From the NCBI GenBank assembly GCA_023230985.1, contig JALNWH010000107.1:1-6526 (forward strand): a stretch of DNA of 6,526 bases. Direction: 5' to 3'. The position numbers were made by a program, and so were the translations under genes. Under the pieces are notes generated by a model that saw nothing but the letters and a program-made list of their open reading frames with translations, made no database searches and had not been told where the DNA came from. Each line of letters opens with the position of its first letter. The first letter of the stretch is position 1. Positions 1-6,331 of this stretch are shown here, in pieces. The DNA comes from Bacillota bacterium (lineage in GTDB: Bacteria; Bacillota; Clostridia; Lutisporales; Lutisporaceae).

Positions 1-4
1 AAAA

Positions 5-80
5 GGGCGCATAGCTCAGCTGGGAGAGCACCTGCCTTACAAGCAGGGGGTCATAGGTTCAAGCCCTATTGTGCCCACCA
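5..80 (+). tRNA. tRNA-Val (anticodon TAC)
   Basis: A complete 76-base cloverleaf can be folded by eye. The acceptor stem pairs GGGCGCA (5-11) with TGTGCCC (70-76), including one G-T pair. The anticodon stem is CCTGC (31-35) with GCAGG (43-47) around the loop CTTACAA, so the anticodon is TAC (38-40), which reads valine GUA codons and, by wobble, other GUN codons. The T loop TTCAAGC and an encoded CCA (78-80) are present. It is the first of three tRNA genes in the same direction and probably shares a transcript with tRNA-Asp 15 bases downstream. No promoter is visible in the four bases before it. Confidence 0.97.
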
Positions 81-95
81 CTGTACTGCATTTGC

Positions 96-172
96 GGCCC
101 AGTAGTTCAGTTGGTTAGAATGCCAGCCTGTCACGCTGGAGGTCGACGGTTCGAGTCCGTTCTGGGTCGCCA
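96..172 (+). tRNA. tRNA-Asp (anticodon GTC)
   Basis: A complete 77-base cloverleaf. The acceptor stem pairs GGCCCAG (96-102) with CTGGGTC (162-168). The anticodon stem CCAGC (123-127) with GCTGG (135-139) encloses CTGTCAC, giving anticodon GTC (130-132) for aspartate. The discriminator base is G169, the usual tRNA-Asp identity base, and CCA is encoded at 170-172. Only 15 bases separate it from tRNA-Val, too few for a separate promoter, so cotranscription is likely. Confidence 0.97.
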
Positions 173-292
173 TTATTCAAGCGAGCAGTACGAGGAACTC
201 AAGGTGAAAAAAGCGGAGAATATATTGATATGCGAGCATTTTTGAATCCGTAGAGAGACGAGGTAATGTGAAGCTTATAATTTCTTAGATAT

Positions 293-368
293 GCTGGTGT
301 AGCTCAATCGGCAGAGCAACTGACTTGTAATCAGTAGGTTGGGGGTTCAATTCCTCTCACCAGCTCCA
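293..368 (+). tRNA. tRNA-Thr (anticodon TGT)
   Basis: A complete 76-base cloverleaf. The acceptor stem pairs GCTGGTG (293-299) with CACCAGC (358-364). The anticodon stem ACTGA (319-323) with TCAGT (331-335) encloses CTTGTAA, giving anticodon TGT (326-328) for threonine ACA codons. Discriminator T365 and an encoded CCA (366-368) follow. It lies 120 bases after tRNA-Asp. A TATAAT at 276-281 is too close to the gene and has no -35 partner, so I infer that it belongs to the same transcript, which ends at the terminator just downstream. Its 3' end is the type of site that tyrosine integrases use, which matters for the decayed frame that follows. Confidence 0.97.
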
Positions 369-380
369 TTAAGAAACTAG

Positions 381-414
381 ACACTGCAATGGATTGCGGT
401 GTTTTGTTTTATTT
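381..414 (+). terminator. Rho-independent terminator of the tRNA cluster
   Basis: ACACTGCAAT (381-390) pairs with ATTGCGGTGT (393-402) with one G-T pair. As drawn the loop is only GG, so the real loop is probably TGGA closed by a 9-bp stem. A T-rich tract (402-414, TTTTGTTTTATTT) follows directly. It begins 12 bases after tRNA-Thr and ends the tRNA transcript. The T tract overlaps the stop codon of the decayed minus-strand frame, so it is convergent with that frame. Confidence 0.85.
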
Positions 415-663
415 AACAACTCTCAAATATGCTCTTTGCGAGCCACTTTGCGAGCCACTCAGTTTGGATTCTTTAATTATTTTATCAAATACATCCACTT
501 CATTCACTCTGGATAATTTTTATTAACTTGTTTCATAATTATGTTTTTTAAAGACAAAATCATCATTGCCAATTTCACTTATTGATCCTTTATCTATAGA
601 TGGTTCCCATTGTTTAGATAGTCTTAGTAGTGTATTGCCCAATACTTTTATATTTATGTTGCC
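409..663 (-). pseudogene. Decayed minus-strand reading frame next to tRNA-Thr, possibly an integrase remnant
   Basis: On the minus strand one frame is open for 46 codons (663 down to 526), is broken by two adjacent TAA codons (525-520), and then continues for 36 codons to a TAA at 411-409. The upstream piece contains 'LLRLSKQWEP' and 'GNDDFVFKKH'; the downstream piece contains 'VNEVDVFDKIIKES' and ends 'SGSQSGSQRAYLRVVK'. Further upstream the same frame has a TGA (666-664) and a TAA (699-697). No start codon with a ribosome binding site is visible. The position, immediately 3' of a tRNA gene and pointing towards it, and the 'DDFVF' string are compatible with a fragment of a tyrosine recombinase that has lost its catalytic C-terminal half. 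I see no R-H-R-Y motif, so this identity is only a guess. It could also be non-coding DNA that is open by chance. Confidence 0.3.
435..458. repeat. Perfect 12-bp tandem duplication
   Basis: TTTGCGAGCCAC occurs twice head to tail (435-446 and 447-458). On the minus strand, in the frame of the decayed gene, it encodes the repeated S-G-S-Q unit near the C-terminus. A 12-base unit keeps the reading frame, which fits slippage within a once-coding sequence. There are only two copies, so it is not a CRISPR-like array. Confidence 0.9.
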
Positions 664-1028
664 TCAAAATTGGGCTACCATAGAATGCAATGATCCTTAA
701 GAAAATACAAAAAGGAGGATATGGGGTTGATAAAATTGAAATGAGGATAAAGATAAAGCAATAAATAGTTATTCAAAAAGAAAAAAGAAGGAGATATATG
801 TTATAATTGTTATCAAAGGTAATAATTAATTCGTTGTATCTATACTTTACACATGTAAGAAAGGTAGAAAATGTCGAATGTTATGTAATACGGTTTAGTT
901 ATTAAATTTACGATAGCCAAAGTTGCGTTTTAAAAACAACAATGTAGAGTATAATCTTAAAATTAATTACAATAGAGTTATTATTTTCAATAGGTATCCA
1001 ATTCTTATTACTGACTAGTATAACAATA
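664..1028. other. Gene-free AT-rich stretch with two orphan ribosome-binding-like sequences
   Basis: No frame of useful length exists here on either strand. Two strong Shine-Dalgarno-like sequences stand out. AAAGGAGG (711-718) is followed by ATG at 721, which opens only seven codons to a TGA (742-744). AAGGAG (788-793) is followed by ATG at 798 and a stop after one further codon. They may be relics of deleted genes, starts of very short leader peptides, or chance purine runs. The right part of the stretch must contain the promoter of the restriction-modification operon. Confidence 0.5.
950..955 (+). promoter_or_regulatory. Candidate -10 box for the restriction-modification operon
   Basis: A perfect TATAAT lies about 120 bases before the endonuclease start. 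The best -35-like hexamer upstream, TTGCGT (923-928), is 21 bases away, which is longer than the usual 16-18, so the assignment is weak. No helix-turn-helix controller gene or obvious palindromic C-box lies between it and the gene. Confidence 0.25.
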
Positions 1029-1076
1029 ATGGCTAACGTCTATATATTTGTTTTAAAAGTAGAAAGGATGAATTGT

Positions 1077-1946
1077 TTGATTGATAAACTGTGGAATAAT
1101 AAGGTTGAAGTTCACTTTTTTGAAGAAGCCCTGCGAAATTTTGCTTCCCCGGAACAATTGTTTTATAGCCTTAATGACGGTTTTTTTGCTTATGTTCCAA
1201 AAAATATAGATGGTGAAGGTAAGACTTTACAGTCAAGGAATTCCCTTATCGGACAATTTACTGAAAAATGGACAAAGGATTTATTTACACCTATTGCGAA
1301 TGCTTTTAATCTATATGCCGTGAATGGTGTTGTTTGTGAAGAAATTGGCTTAACTAACAGATCAAGTGCTGACTTAGCATTATGTTCAACAGATTCGGTT
1401 AATCAAACTGCAAAAAACATTAAATTAATATTTGAAATTAAAATGAGTATTGTTTCAAATTATAAATTGAATAATAACAGAGAAATTAGCTTTATTGGGG
1501 ATTATAAATCTCACAAAGGAAATCCTGCCTTGTTGCGTTCTGATTCAATGCTTAAAGCTATTGGTAAATCAATAAATATAAGAGTATCTGGAATTGAATC
1601 AAAAAAAATACCTATAATAATTTTAGGAAATAGTCCAATCACTACTAACTATATAGATAAAGTTGACTATCTTAAAAAAGCAGGCGTGATACAAGGATTT
1701 TGGTCTTTAAATCCACACCCAATTAATTCTGAACATATACGCAATACTCCTAATCAAGGGTTTATTACAATAGATGATGCTGCTTTATTAAAAAATTTAA
1801 TAAGAAAGTTGTTAACTAATGAATTGAATTATTTTTCCTCGATGATATCTAAGCAAAAACTTGGACAAATTATAGTAATTGCCAATAAAGAGGTTAAAAA
1901 TGAGAAAAAGGCAGAAAGATTTTTACAATTAATAAACGAGGTGTAA
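1077..1946 (+). CDS. Putative type II restriction endonuclease, PD-(D/E)XK fold
   Basis: I do not recognise the exact family. The protein is 289 residues long from the chosen TTG. It carries a nuclease-like core: a glutamate in a helix near residue 63 ('GQFTEKW'), Asp99 in 'SSADLAL', then a hydrophobic strand ending in 'FEIK' (Glu120, Lys122). This D...E-x-K arrangement is the metal-binding signature of PD-(D/E)XK nucleases. No signal peptide or membrane segment is seen. The gene sits 5 bases before a DNA methyltransferase gene in the same direction, so restriction is the natural job: it would cut the DNA sequence that the partner methylates. The TTG start is preferred because AAAGGA (1063-1068) lies 8 bases before it. 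The ATG at 1068 overlaps that site, and the ATG at 1029 has no binding site, though either would extend the frame. The gene is AT-rich with many AAT, ATA and TTA codons, in line with acquisition by transfer. The recognition site cannot be read from the sequence. Confidence 0.75.
   Translation: MIDKLWNNKVEVHFFEEALRNFASPEQLFYSLNDGFFAYVPKNIDGEGKTLQSRNSLIGQFTEKWTKDLFTPIANAFNLYAVNGVVCEEIGLTNRSSADLALCSTDSVNQTAKNIKLIFEIKMSIVSNYKLNNNREISFIGDYKSHKGNPALLRSDSMLKAIGKSINIRVSGIESKKIPIIILGNSPITTNYIDKVDYLKKAGVIQGFWSLNPHPINSEHIRNTPNQGFITIDDAALLKNLIRKLLTNELNYFSSMISKQKLGQIIVIANKEVKNEKKAERFLQLINEV
1938..1943 (+). promoter_or_regulatory. Ribosome binding site of the methyltransferase gene
   Basis: GAGGTG lies 8 bases before the ATG at 1952 and inside the last codons of the endonuclease gene. 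The position supports that start and suggests that the two genes are translated from one mRNA, with the methyltransferase having its own strong site. Confidence 0.75.
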
Positions 1947-1951
1947 TTTTA

Positions 1952-2911
1952 ATGAAACAGTTTAATAGAGAAGGTACAAAAACTAGCTCTTTTGGAACAA
2001 GTGGTAGAATAAATCATGATTCTTCGAAGTTTTATGATTCAAAGCTTTATAAAGGATTAAATAATTGTTCTAATATAACTACAAAGGAAAATGTATTTCC
2101 GATAAAGCTATTAGACACTATTATTAATAATTCATGTGAGCATATGAAAGATATTCCTGACAACTCATTGCATTTAATGATTACTTCTCCACCATATAAT
2201 GTTTCAAAAGATTATGATAAAGATCTATCATTGGAGGAATACTTATCCTTACTTAGGAAAGCATTTACAGAAACATACAGAGTCTTGGTTAATGGAGGAC
2301 GGGCCTGTATCAATGTAGCTAATTTAGGTCGGAAACCATATATTCCACTTTCTGATTATATTTCAAAAATAATGATAGATATTGGTTTTAATATGCGCGG
2401 AGAAATAATCTGGAATAAGGCTGCAAGCGCTAGCCCATCAACAGCATGGGGCAGTTGGCAAAGTGCTGCAAATCCGACATTAAGAGATATACATGAATAT
2501 ATTTTGATATTTTCAAAAGGTGATTATAAAAGGCAAAGAAAAAAAGAAGAATTGGAGAATAAAGTTAATACTATCTCCAAAAAACAATTTATAGAATGGA
2601 CTAAATCCATATGGGAAATGAAAGCTGAAAGTGCTAAAAGAATTGGGCATCCCGCACCTTTTCCTGAAGAATTACCTTATAGATTAATACAGTTATATTC
2701 TTTTACAAATGATATTATTCTTGATCCTTTTATGGGAAGTGGGACTACTGGAGTGGCGGCATTAAAATCAAATAGATATTATATTGGATATGAAATATTT
2801 GAGGAATATATTAAAATTGCGGAATCTAGGCTGAACTCTGTAGCAAAATCTTTATCTACATTTCAAGATAACATTAAGATAAATAGTTCAAAAATTAACA
2901 ATAACTTTTAG
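1952..2911 (+). CDS. Site-specific DNA methyltransferase, beta class, probably N4-cytosine
   Basis: This 319-residue protein transfers a methyl group from S-adenosylmethionine to DNA and protects host sites from the upstream nuclease. The motif order is that of the beta class. The catalytic motif IV 'TSPPYN' is at residues 78-83. Central motifs and a probable target-recognition part follow (about 150-230, with 'AWGSWQSAANP' and 'RDIHEYILIFSKG'). Then comes motif X-like 'HPAPFPEELP' (233-242), and the cofactor-binding motif I 'DPFMGSGTTG' at 258-267. The S-P-P-Y form favours exocyclic N4 methylation of cytosine, although some N6-adenine enzymes also carry SPPY. About 70 residues precede motif IV, including 'GRINHDSSKFYDSKLY', a segment I have seen in related methyltransferases. 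All motifs are intact, so it should be active. The ATG at 1952 has a good ribosome binding site. The gene is AT-rich like its partner. No terminator is clear after its TAG. Confidence 0.93.
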   Translation: MKQFNREGTKTSSFGTSGRINHDSSKFYDSKLYKGLNNCSNITTKENVFPIKLLDTIINNSCEHMKDIPDNSLHLMITSPPYNVSKDYDKDLSLEEYLSLLRKAFTETYRVLVNGGRACINVANLGRKPYIPLSDYISKIMIDIGFNMRGEIIWNKAASASPSTAWGSWQSAANPTLRDIHEYILIFSKGDYKRQRKKEELENKVNTISKKQFIEWTKSIWEMKAESAKRIGHPAPFPEELPYRLIQLYSFTNDIILDPFMGSGTTGVAALKSNRYYIGYEIFEEYIKIAESRLNSVAKSLSTFQDNIKINSSKINNNF

Positions 2912-2931
2912 ATTTAAAAGTTCCATGTAAA

Positions 2932-3143
2932 TGGCATAATAATTCCCCGATTTTTGTTGAATGCTTATCTTGAGTTTTACTAAATAGTATTATAATTTGT
3001 TTGTGGAAATAGTCTAGTTATGCGCAAGGAATATCGTAACTATTTTGCCTGAGTAGCGCAGTTACAAAAATAAACCTTATAATTGTAAACGTATTTGTGT
3101 ATATGTTGGTACGGTTACTGCTAAAATAGTTATAATTATGCCA
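2932..3143. repeat. About 212-bp segment bounded by 12-bp inverted ends
   Basis: TGGCATAATAAT at 2932-2943 matches the reverse complement of 3132-3143 (TGGCATAATTAT) at 11 of 12 positions, with the outer nine identical. Inside, TAACTATTTT (3037-3046) is the perfect reverse complement of 3123-3132. Size and terminal inverted repeats resemble a miniature inverted-repeat element, but no flanking target duplication is evident and only one copy lies in the window, so it could equally be a regulatory or chance pairing. Confidence 0.3.
3106..3136 (+). promoter_or_regulatory. Candidate promoter of the DUF58-transglutaminase operon
   Basis: TATAAT (3131-3136) is preceded by TTGGTA (3106-3111) at a spacing of 19 bases, slightly long for a housekeeping sigma factor. 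The start of transcription would fall inside the inverted repeat at 3137-3153, which would therefore be well placed to act as an operator. The assignment rests on sequence likeness only. Confidence 0.3.
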
Positions 3144-3153
3144 ACGTGGCATA
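3137..3153. promoter_or_regulatory. Operator-like inverted repeat
   Basis: TATGCCA-ACG-TGGCATA is a perfect 7-bp inverted repeat with a 3-base spacer. It abuts the candidate -10 box at 3131-3136. A dimeric repressor site is the simplest reading; it is too short and lacks the T tract needed for a terminator. Confidence 0.4.
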
Positions 3154-3175
3154 GATGCTACAATTTATCATTTAT

Positions 3176-3191
3176 ATGTTATATATAACAT
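3176..3191. repeat. Perfect 16-bp AT-rich palindrome
   Basis: ATGTTATATATAACAT reads the same on both strands. It lies about 115 bases upstream of the preferred DUF58 start. It may be a protein-binding site. It also abuts the far-upstream TTG at 3192, which lacks a ribosome binding site and so is an unlikely start. A small inverted repeat, TGAAAG-G-CTTTCA (3197-3209), follows. Confidence 0.6.
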
Positions 3192-3305
3192 TTGATTGAA
3201 AGGCTTTCAGGGTTGTTTAACCGGTCTGATGAGTCTATTTTTTTATTCCATAAATATGGTAAAATTAATAAAGAACATTTCATAAAAAGGTTGGGGGTGT
3301 TTGTT

Positions 3306-4502
3306 TTGATAGAGCTAAAAAAAGACTTTTGGTTAATGCCCCTATTTGCTTTTATTACTTTTCTTTTTGCTGCGGGATTACATAATTCTTTACTTTGGTT
3401 CCTTTTTAATCTTTGTTCTCTATGTATTCTTCTCACTTTGGTTTATAGATGGCGAGACTGGCTTAATTTAGATATTGATAGGACTATTGATTCAAAACAA
3501 ACTTCCATTGAGGCCGGTACAGACTTAAAGGTAAACATACGTACACAGATATTTGGTATATTGCCATGGCCATGGATAGAAGTGAAGGATATCATTCCTA
3601 AATCTATTGCCCAAAGGGCGGAACATATAATGCCTAAAAATTTTATATGGATTCGTAAAGGCATATCACGGCAATCCGAGTATTTTATCCCGAAGGTTAG
3701 GCGAGGGGTTCATTTTTGGGATAGTTTAGAATATAAGTCAGGTGATGTATTAGGGTTTATATCCTGTATAGGCCATATCAGCAAACCTATTAGACTCATT
3801 GTTTATCCAAATACTATTGATTTGTCAATTGATGTTATTATTCCCAAGTATGCTTATGGGTCTATAAAAACGAAAAGGACCTTTGAATTTGATAAAGAAC
3901 AGCCTGTAGGGATTCGTGACTACCAGCCCGGGGACAGCTTCAGCCACATTGCATGGAAATCAACGGCAAAGATGGGAAAACTACAATCAAAAGAGTTTGA
4001 ACCTCTGATAAACGATTCTTTCCATGTGGTTTTAGATTGTTCTGCCAATGCATGGGGAAAAGACTTCAATTCATCATTTGAGGAAGCGATAATCGCAGTT
4101 GCTTCTTTGGTGAAGGCATTAATAGCAGCACATATTCCTGTAACTTTTCACAGCAACACAAATATGAAGCTACGCAATATGTATATTGGTGACAGTATAA
4201 ATTATTATGATTTTCTTTTGCAGATGGCTTTTATAAACTCTGATAGTTCTGAGAGTATTACTGCTATGTTATACAAAGAAAAATTTGCTCATAGCGGCAA
4301 TATGATACTGGTTACCTCGCACCGCGGTATCGAGTTGGAAAAGATCATTAAACAAAAAGCTATAAAAGGTAACTTTAATACATTGTTATTGGTTAACAAA
4401 AATTTTACTAAAAATTATAATGTTATAAAAGAAACGGCTTTTTATAGAAGGATTATGATTAGCAAGGCGGAGGACCTAATTCAGAATATAAACAGAGGGT
4501 GA
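3306..4502 (+). CDS. DUF58 family protein (membrane-anchored, VWA-like)
   Basis: The protein has 398 residues from the chosen TTG. Two hydrophobic segments near the N-terminus (about 11-26 and 29-46) anchor it as a hairpin, and the rest is soluble. The family signature is clear: 'GIRDYQPGD' at 202-210, then 'IAWKSTAKMGKLQSKEFE' to about 232, followed by a strand ending in 'LDCSANAW' (Asp244, Ser246), which resembles the metal-site D-x-S of von Willebrand A domains. DUF58 proteins are commonly encoded between a MoxR AAA+ ATPase and a transmembrane transglutaminase and are thought to work with them at the envelope; the molecular role is not settled. Here the transglutaminase follows directly, but no MoxR gene precedes it. 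The frame is open back to a TTG at 3192, yet the extra 38 residues lack family likeness. GGGGGTG (3293-3299) lies 6 bases before TTG 3306; a GTG at 3297 behind AAAAGG is a close alternative. Confidence 0.9.
   Translation: MIELKKDFWLMPLFAFITFLFAAGLHNSLLWFLFNLCSLCILLTLVYRWRDWLNLDIDRTIDSKQTSIEAGTDLKVNIRTQIFGILPWPWIEVKDIIPKSIAQRAEHIMPKNFIWIRKGISRQSEYFIPKVRRGVHFWDSLEYKSGDVLGFISCIGHISKPIRLIVYPNTIDLSIDVIIPKYAYGSIKTKRTFEFDKEQPVGIRDYQPGDSFSHIAWKSTAKMGKLQSKEFEPLINDSFHVVLDCSANAWGKDFNSSFEEAIIAVASLVKALIAAHIPVTFHSNTNMKLRNMYIGDSINYYDFLLQMAFINSDSSESITAMLYKEKFAHSGNMILVTSHRGIELEKIIKQKAIKGNFNTLLLVNKNFTKNYNVIKETAFYRRIMISKAEDLIQNINRG
4495..4501 (+). promoter_or_regulatory. Ribosome binding site at the DUF58/transglutaminase junction
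   Basis: GAGGGTG (4495-4501) lies 6 bases before a TTG at 4508 and covers the GTG at 4499. It therefore favours TTG 4508 as the transglutaminase start. The GTG would overlap the DUF58 stop as GTGA but has no binding site at a useful distance. Either way the two genes are likely translationally coupled. Confidence 0.6.
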
Positions 4503-4507
4503 AATAT

Positions 4508-6331
4508 TTGGAAAAAGAACAGCCTATAAAAATCTTATATGGAATATGGTATGCTATATTTATCTTAGGTCTGAACTCGGCAAAATTTTTAGCAATATCA
4601 GATAAATTGATTTATATCTTTCTCTTATTTTTGTTGGTAGAGTTAATGGTTCCGAAAAAAGGTTATATCATAAATATATTCCTAGCCTTACTAATAATTC
4701 AAAGTATCAATTACCCCGGTAAGTTCTACACATTTCAGTGGGTTAATTGGTTCTTTCGAGATGTCAGCCGTGAATTTTTTTCTATTAATGATGGCAATTA
4801 TTATATACCTATTCTTGCTATGTGCATTAATCTTATTGTTATTATTCTTATGCAGGCACTCTTTACGCGGACTTGTCTTGGGAGCCGTGGGGGTACCATG
4901 TTTTTATGCCTTGGAACAGCTTTACTTGCTATAGTTTATATAGAGCAGGAAGATGGTAGGATTATATATATATTATCTTTTGTAATACTTGGCTTGCTTA
5001 TAAAAGCTACAGACTTAATAGAAAGCGCCGCACCATATTCTCTAGGACATCTCCTGCGCAATTCTACTATTTGGATATCGGTATTAATGATACTCGCATT
5101 TGTTTTACCGGGCTACGATACTTTTGATGTAGGAGACTGGTTTAGGAAAGAAGTTATCTTTCGACATAGTATCTTTACTTCTTCAAAAAATAAAGCGGGT
5201 TATAATTCCTTTGACGGTGATTTGGGTGGGCATTTAATAGAGGATAGTACACCTGTTTTGCGCATTAACAGTCCGGTTCCCGTTTATCTTAAGGGTGAAA
5301 CGAAAAGCCATTATACAGGCAGGGGTTGGGAAATGGGTGTTAAATATGCTGTTAGCTCATTGCCTGCAGTGGAGGAGGCATATCTCCCTGTAGGAAAAGA
5401 AATAGATATAAAAGTACAGGTTTTATCCCCCACAAAAATCCTATATGTTCCCCGGTATCCCAAACGCATAAGCTTAGCAAACGGTTATCGTATATTGTAT
5501 CCAAAGGATATAAATATTGATGCATATCCTTATGAGTATTATATATATAGGTCTAATTTACGAACCGGTGATGAGTATAAAATAACTGCGCTAATACCGA
5601 CGGAGGATTTGGATTTTCTGAGGCGAATATCTAATACTAAAGTGGATATACGTTACTTGGCATTGGAGAATATTCCAAAGCGGGTCCAACAGTTGGCAAA
5701 GGATGTAGTACAAGGTAATGAAAACGGTTACGATAAGGCGATGTCCTTAATTTCTTTTTTACGATATGGCAAATGGGAATATTCTACGGATACTACCCTT
5801 CCCCCCAGAGGCGGGAACTTTGCAGAACATTTTTTATTCGAATTGAAATCAGGGTATTGTGTACACTTTTCCACGGCTTTTGTTCTTATGGCACGGTCCG
5901 TGGGACTTCCGGCTCGATGGGTTAAAGGATATAATTATGGTATATATGAGGAAAAAGACAGTTACTTGATTTGCAACAATCATGCTCACTCATGGGCAGA
6001 GATATGGTTTGATGATTACGGTTGGGTACCTTTTGAAGCAACACCGGAGAATCCTCATTTGCAAAGAACTACCCGATATACATATAGAGAGTTAATTGAA
6101 CCCGAAGGAAGATGGGAAAGAGGTATATACGAGCGTGGAGGGATTGATTGGCAAGATTATGAGACGAAAGACTACACAGGTTTACCTGATTATATATCAA
6201 TTATTTTTATTTTATTATTTATAGTAACAATTGCTAAATATTTTTGGTACGATAGGAGTGTAAGCATAAAGGTATATTACGACCGTATACAATCCAGATT
6301 AAAATTATTTGGTTGGCAAAGGCGCCCATGA
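4508..6331 (+). CDS. TgpA/YebA-type membrane transglutaminase-like protein, ended by a premature TGA
   Basis: From TTG 4508 the frame encodes 607 residues (610 from GTG 4499). The N-terminal third has roughly six or seven hydrophobic segments (first near 10-30, last near 186-202), as in the TgpA N-terminal domain. An extracytoplasmic part follows with a transglutaminase-like core: Cys451 in 'KSGYCVHFSTAF', His494 in 'NNHAHSWAEIWF', and 'GWVPFEATP', where Glu510 occupies the usual third-residue position (Asp in many relatives). A further membrane segment (about 561-580) leads to a cytoplasmic tail. The family is predicted to act on proteins or peptides outside the membrane; its substrate is unknown. 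It forms an operon with the DUF58 gene. The frame stops at TGA (6329-6331), just after 'GWQRRP', at the point where the conserved C-terminal domain begins 'ETPRE'. The same frame resumes at once and encodes that domain, so the gene appears interrupted. All membrane and catalytic parts precede the stop. Confidence 0.9.
   Translation: MEKEQPIKILYGIWYAIFILGLNSAKFLAISDKLIYIFLLFLLVELMVPKKGYIINIFLALLIIQSINYPGKFYTFQWVNWFFRDVSREFFSINDGNYYIPILAMCINLIVIILMQALFTRTCLGSRGGTMFLCLGTALLAIVYIEQEDGRIIYILSFVILGLLIKATDLIESAAPYSLGHLLRNSTIWISVLMILAFVLPGYDTFDVGDWFRKEVIFRHSIFTSSKNKAGYNSFDGDLGGHLIEDSTPVLRINSPVPVYLKGETKSHYTGRGWEMGVKYAVSSLPAVEEAYLPVGKEIDIKVQVLSPTKILYVPRYPKRISLANGYRILYPKDINIDAYPYEYYIYRSNLRTGDEYKITALIPTEDLDFLRRISNTKVDIRYLALENIPKRVQQLAKDVVQGNENGYDKAMSLISFLRYGKWEYSTDTTLPPRGGNFAEHFLFELKSGYCVHFSTAFVLMARSVGLPARWVKGYNYGIYEEKDSYLICNNHAHSWAEIWFDDYGWVPFEATPENPHLQRTTRYTYRELIEPEGRWERGIYERGGIDWQDYETKDYTGLPDYISIIFILLFIVTIAKYFWYDRSVSIKVYYDRIQSRLKLFGWQRRP

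Larger units (their letters stand above)
2912..3305. other. Long non-coding leader region rich in inverted repeats
   Basis: There is no credible gene between the methyltransferase stop and the DUF58 start. I found no strong rho-independent terminator for the restriction-modification operon. The region contains an outward pair of matching ends (TGGCATAATAAT at 2932 and its near-complement at 3132-3143), an internal stem (3015-3021 with 3036-3042), a longer-range stem (3037-3046 with 3123-3132), an operator-like repeat (3137-3153), a 16-bp palindrome (3176-3191) and a small inverted repeat (3197-3209). TATAAT at 3131-3136 is the best -10 candidate for the downstream operon. The sequence shows these matches directly; their function is not known. 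Confidence 0.6.

Noticed and set aside
173..292. Small coding frame between tRNA-Asp and tRNA-Thr (SEQYEELKVKKAEN-like translation)
   Set aside because: It is about 20 codons long, has no start codon with a ribosome binding site, and lies between cotranscribed tRNA genes.
435..458. Start of a CRISPR array
   Set aside because: Only two 12-base units lie head to tail, with no spacers between them.
785..798. AAGAAGGAGATATA, identical to the phage T7 gene 10 ribosome site used in vectors
   Set aside because: The bases on both sides differ from vector sequence and the downstream frame stops after two codons; the match is a chance purine-rich run.
2932..2946. Sigma-54 type promoter (TGGCA...TTCC)
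   Set aside because: The GG and the downstream pair are correctly spaced, but the essential GC of the -12 element reads CC, and no gene lies at the right distance downstream.
3192..3305. TTG at 3192 as the DUF58 start
   Set aside because: No ribosome binding site precedes it (an AT palindrome does), and the 38 extra residues do not resemble the family N-terminus.
3179..3664. Two minus-strand open frames (3179-3436 and 3443-3664)
   Set aside because: They lie wholly or almost wholly opposite the well-supported DUF58 gene, have no recognisable motifs and look like shadows of it.
6329..6331. A genetic code that reads TGA as tryptophan or glycine
   Set aside because: Tryptophan is encoded by TGG throughout, the DUF58 gene ends in TGA, and no other in-frame TGA interrupts the intact genes here.
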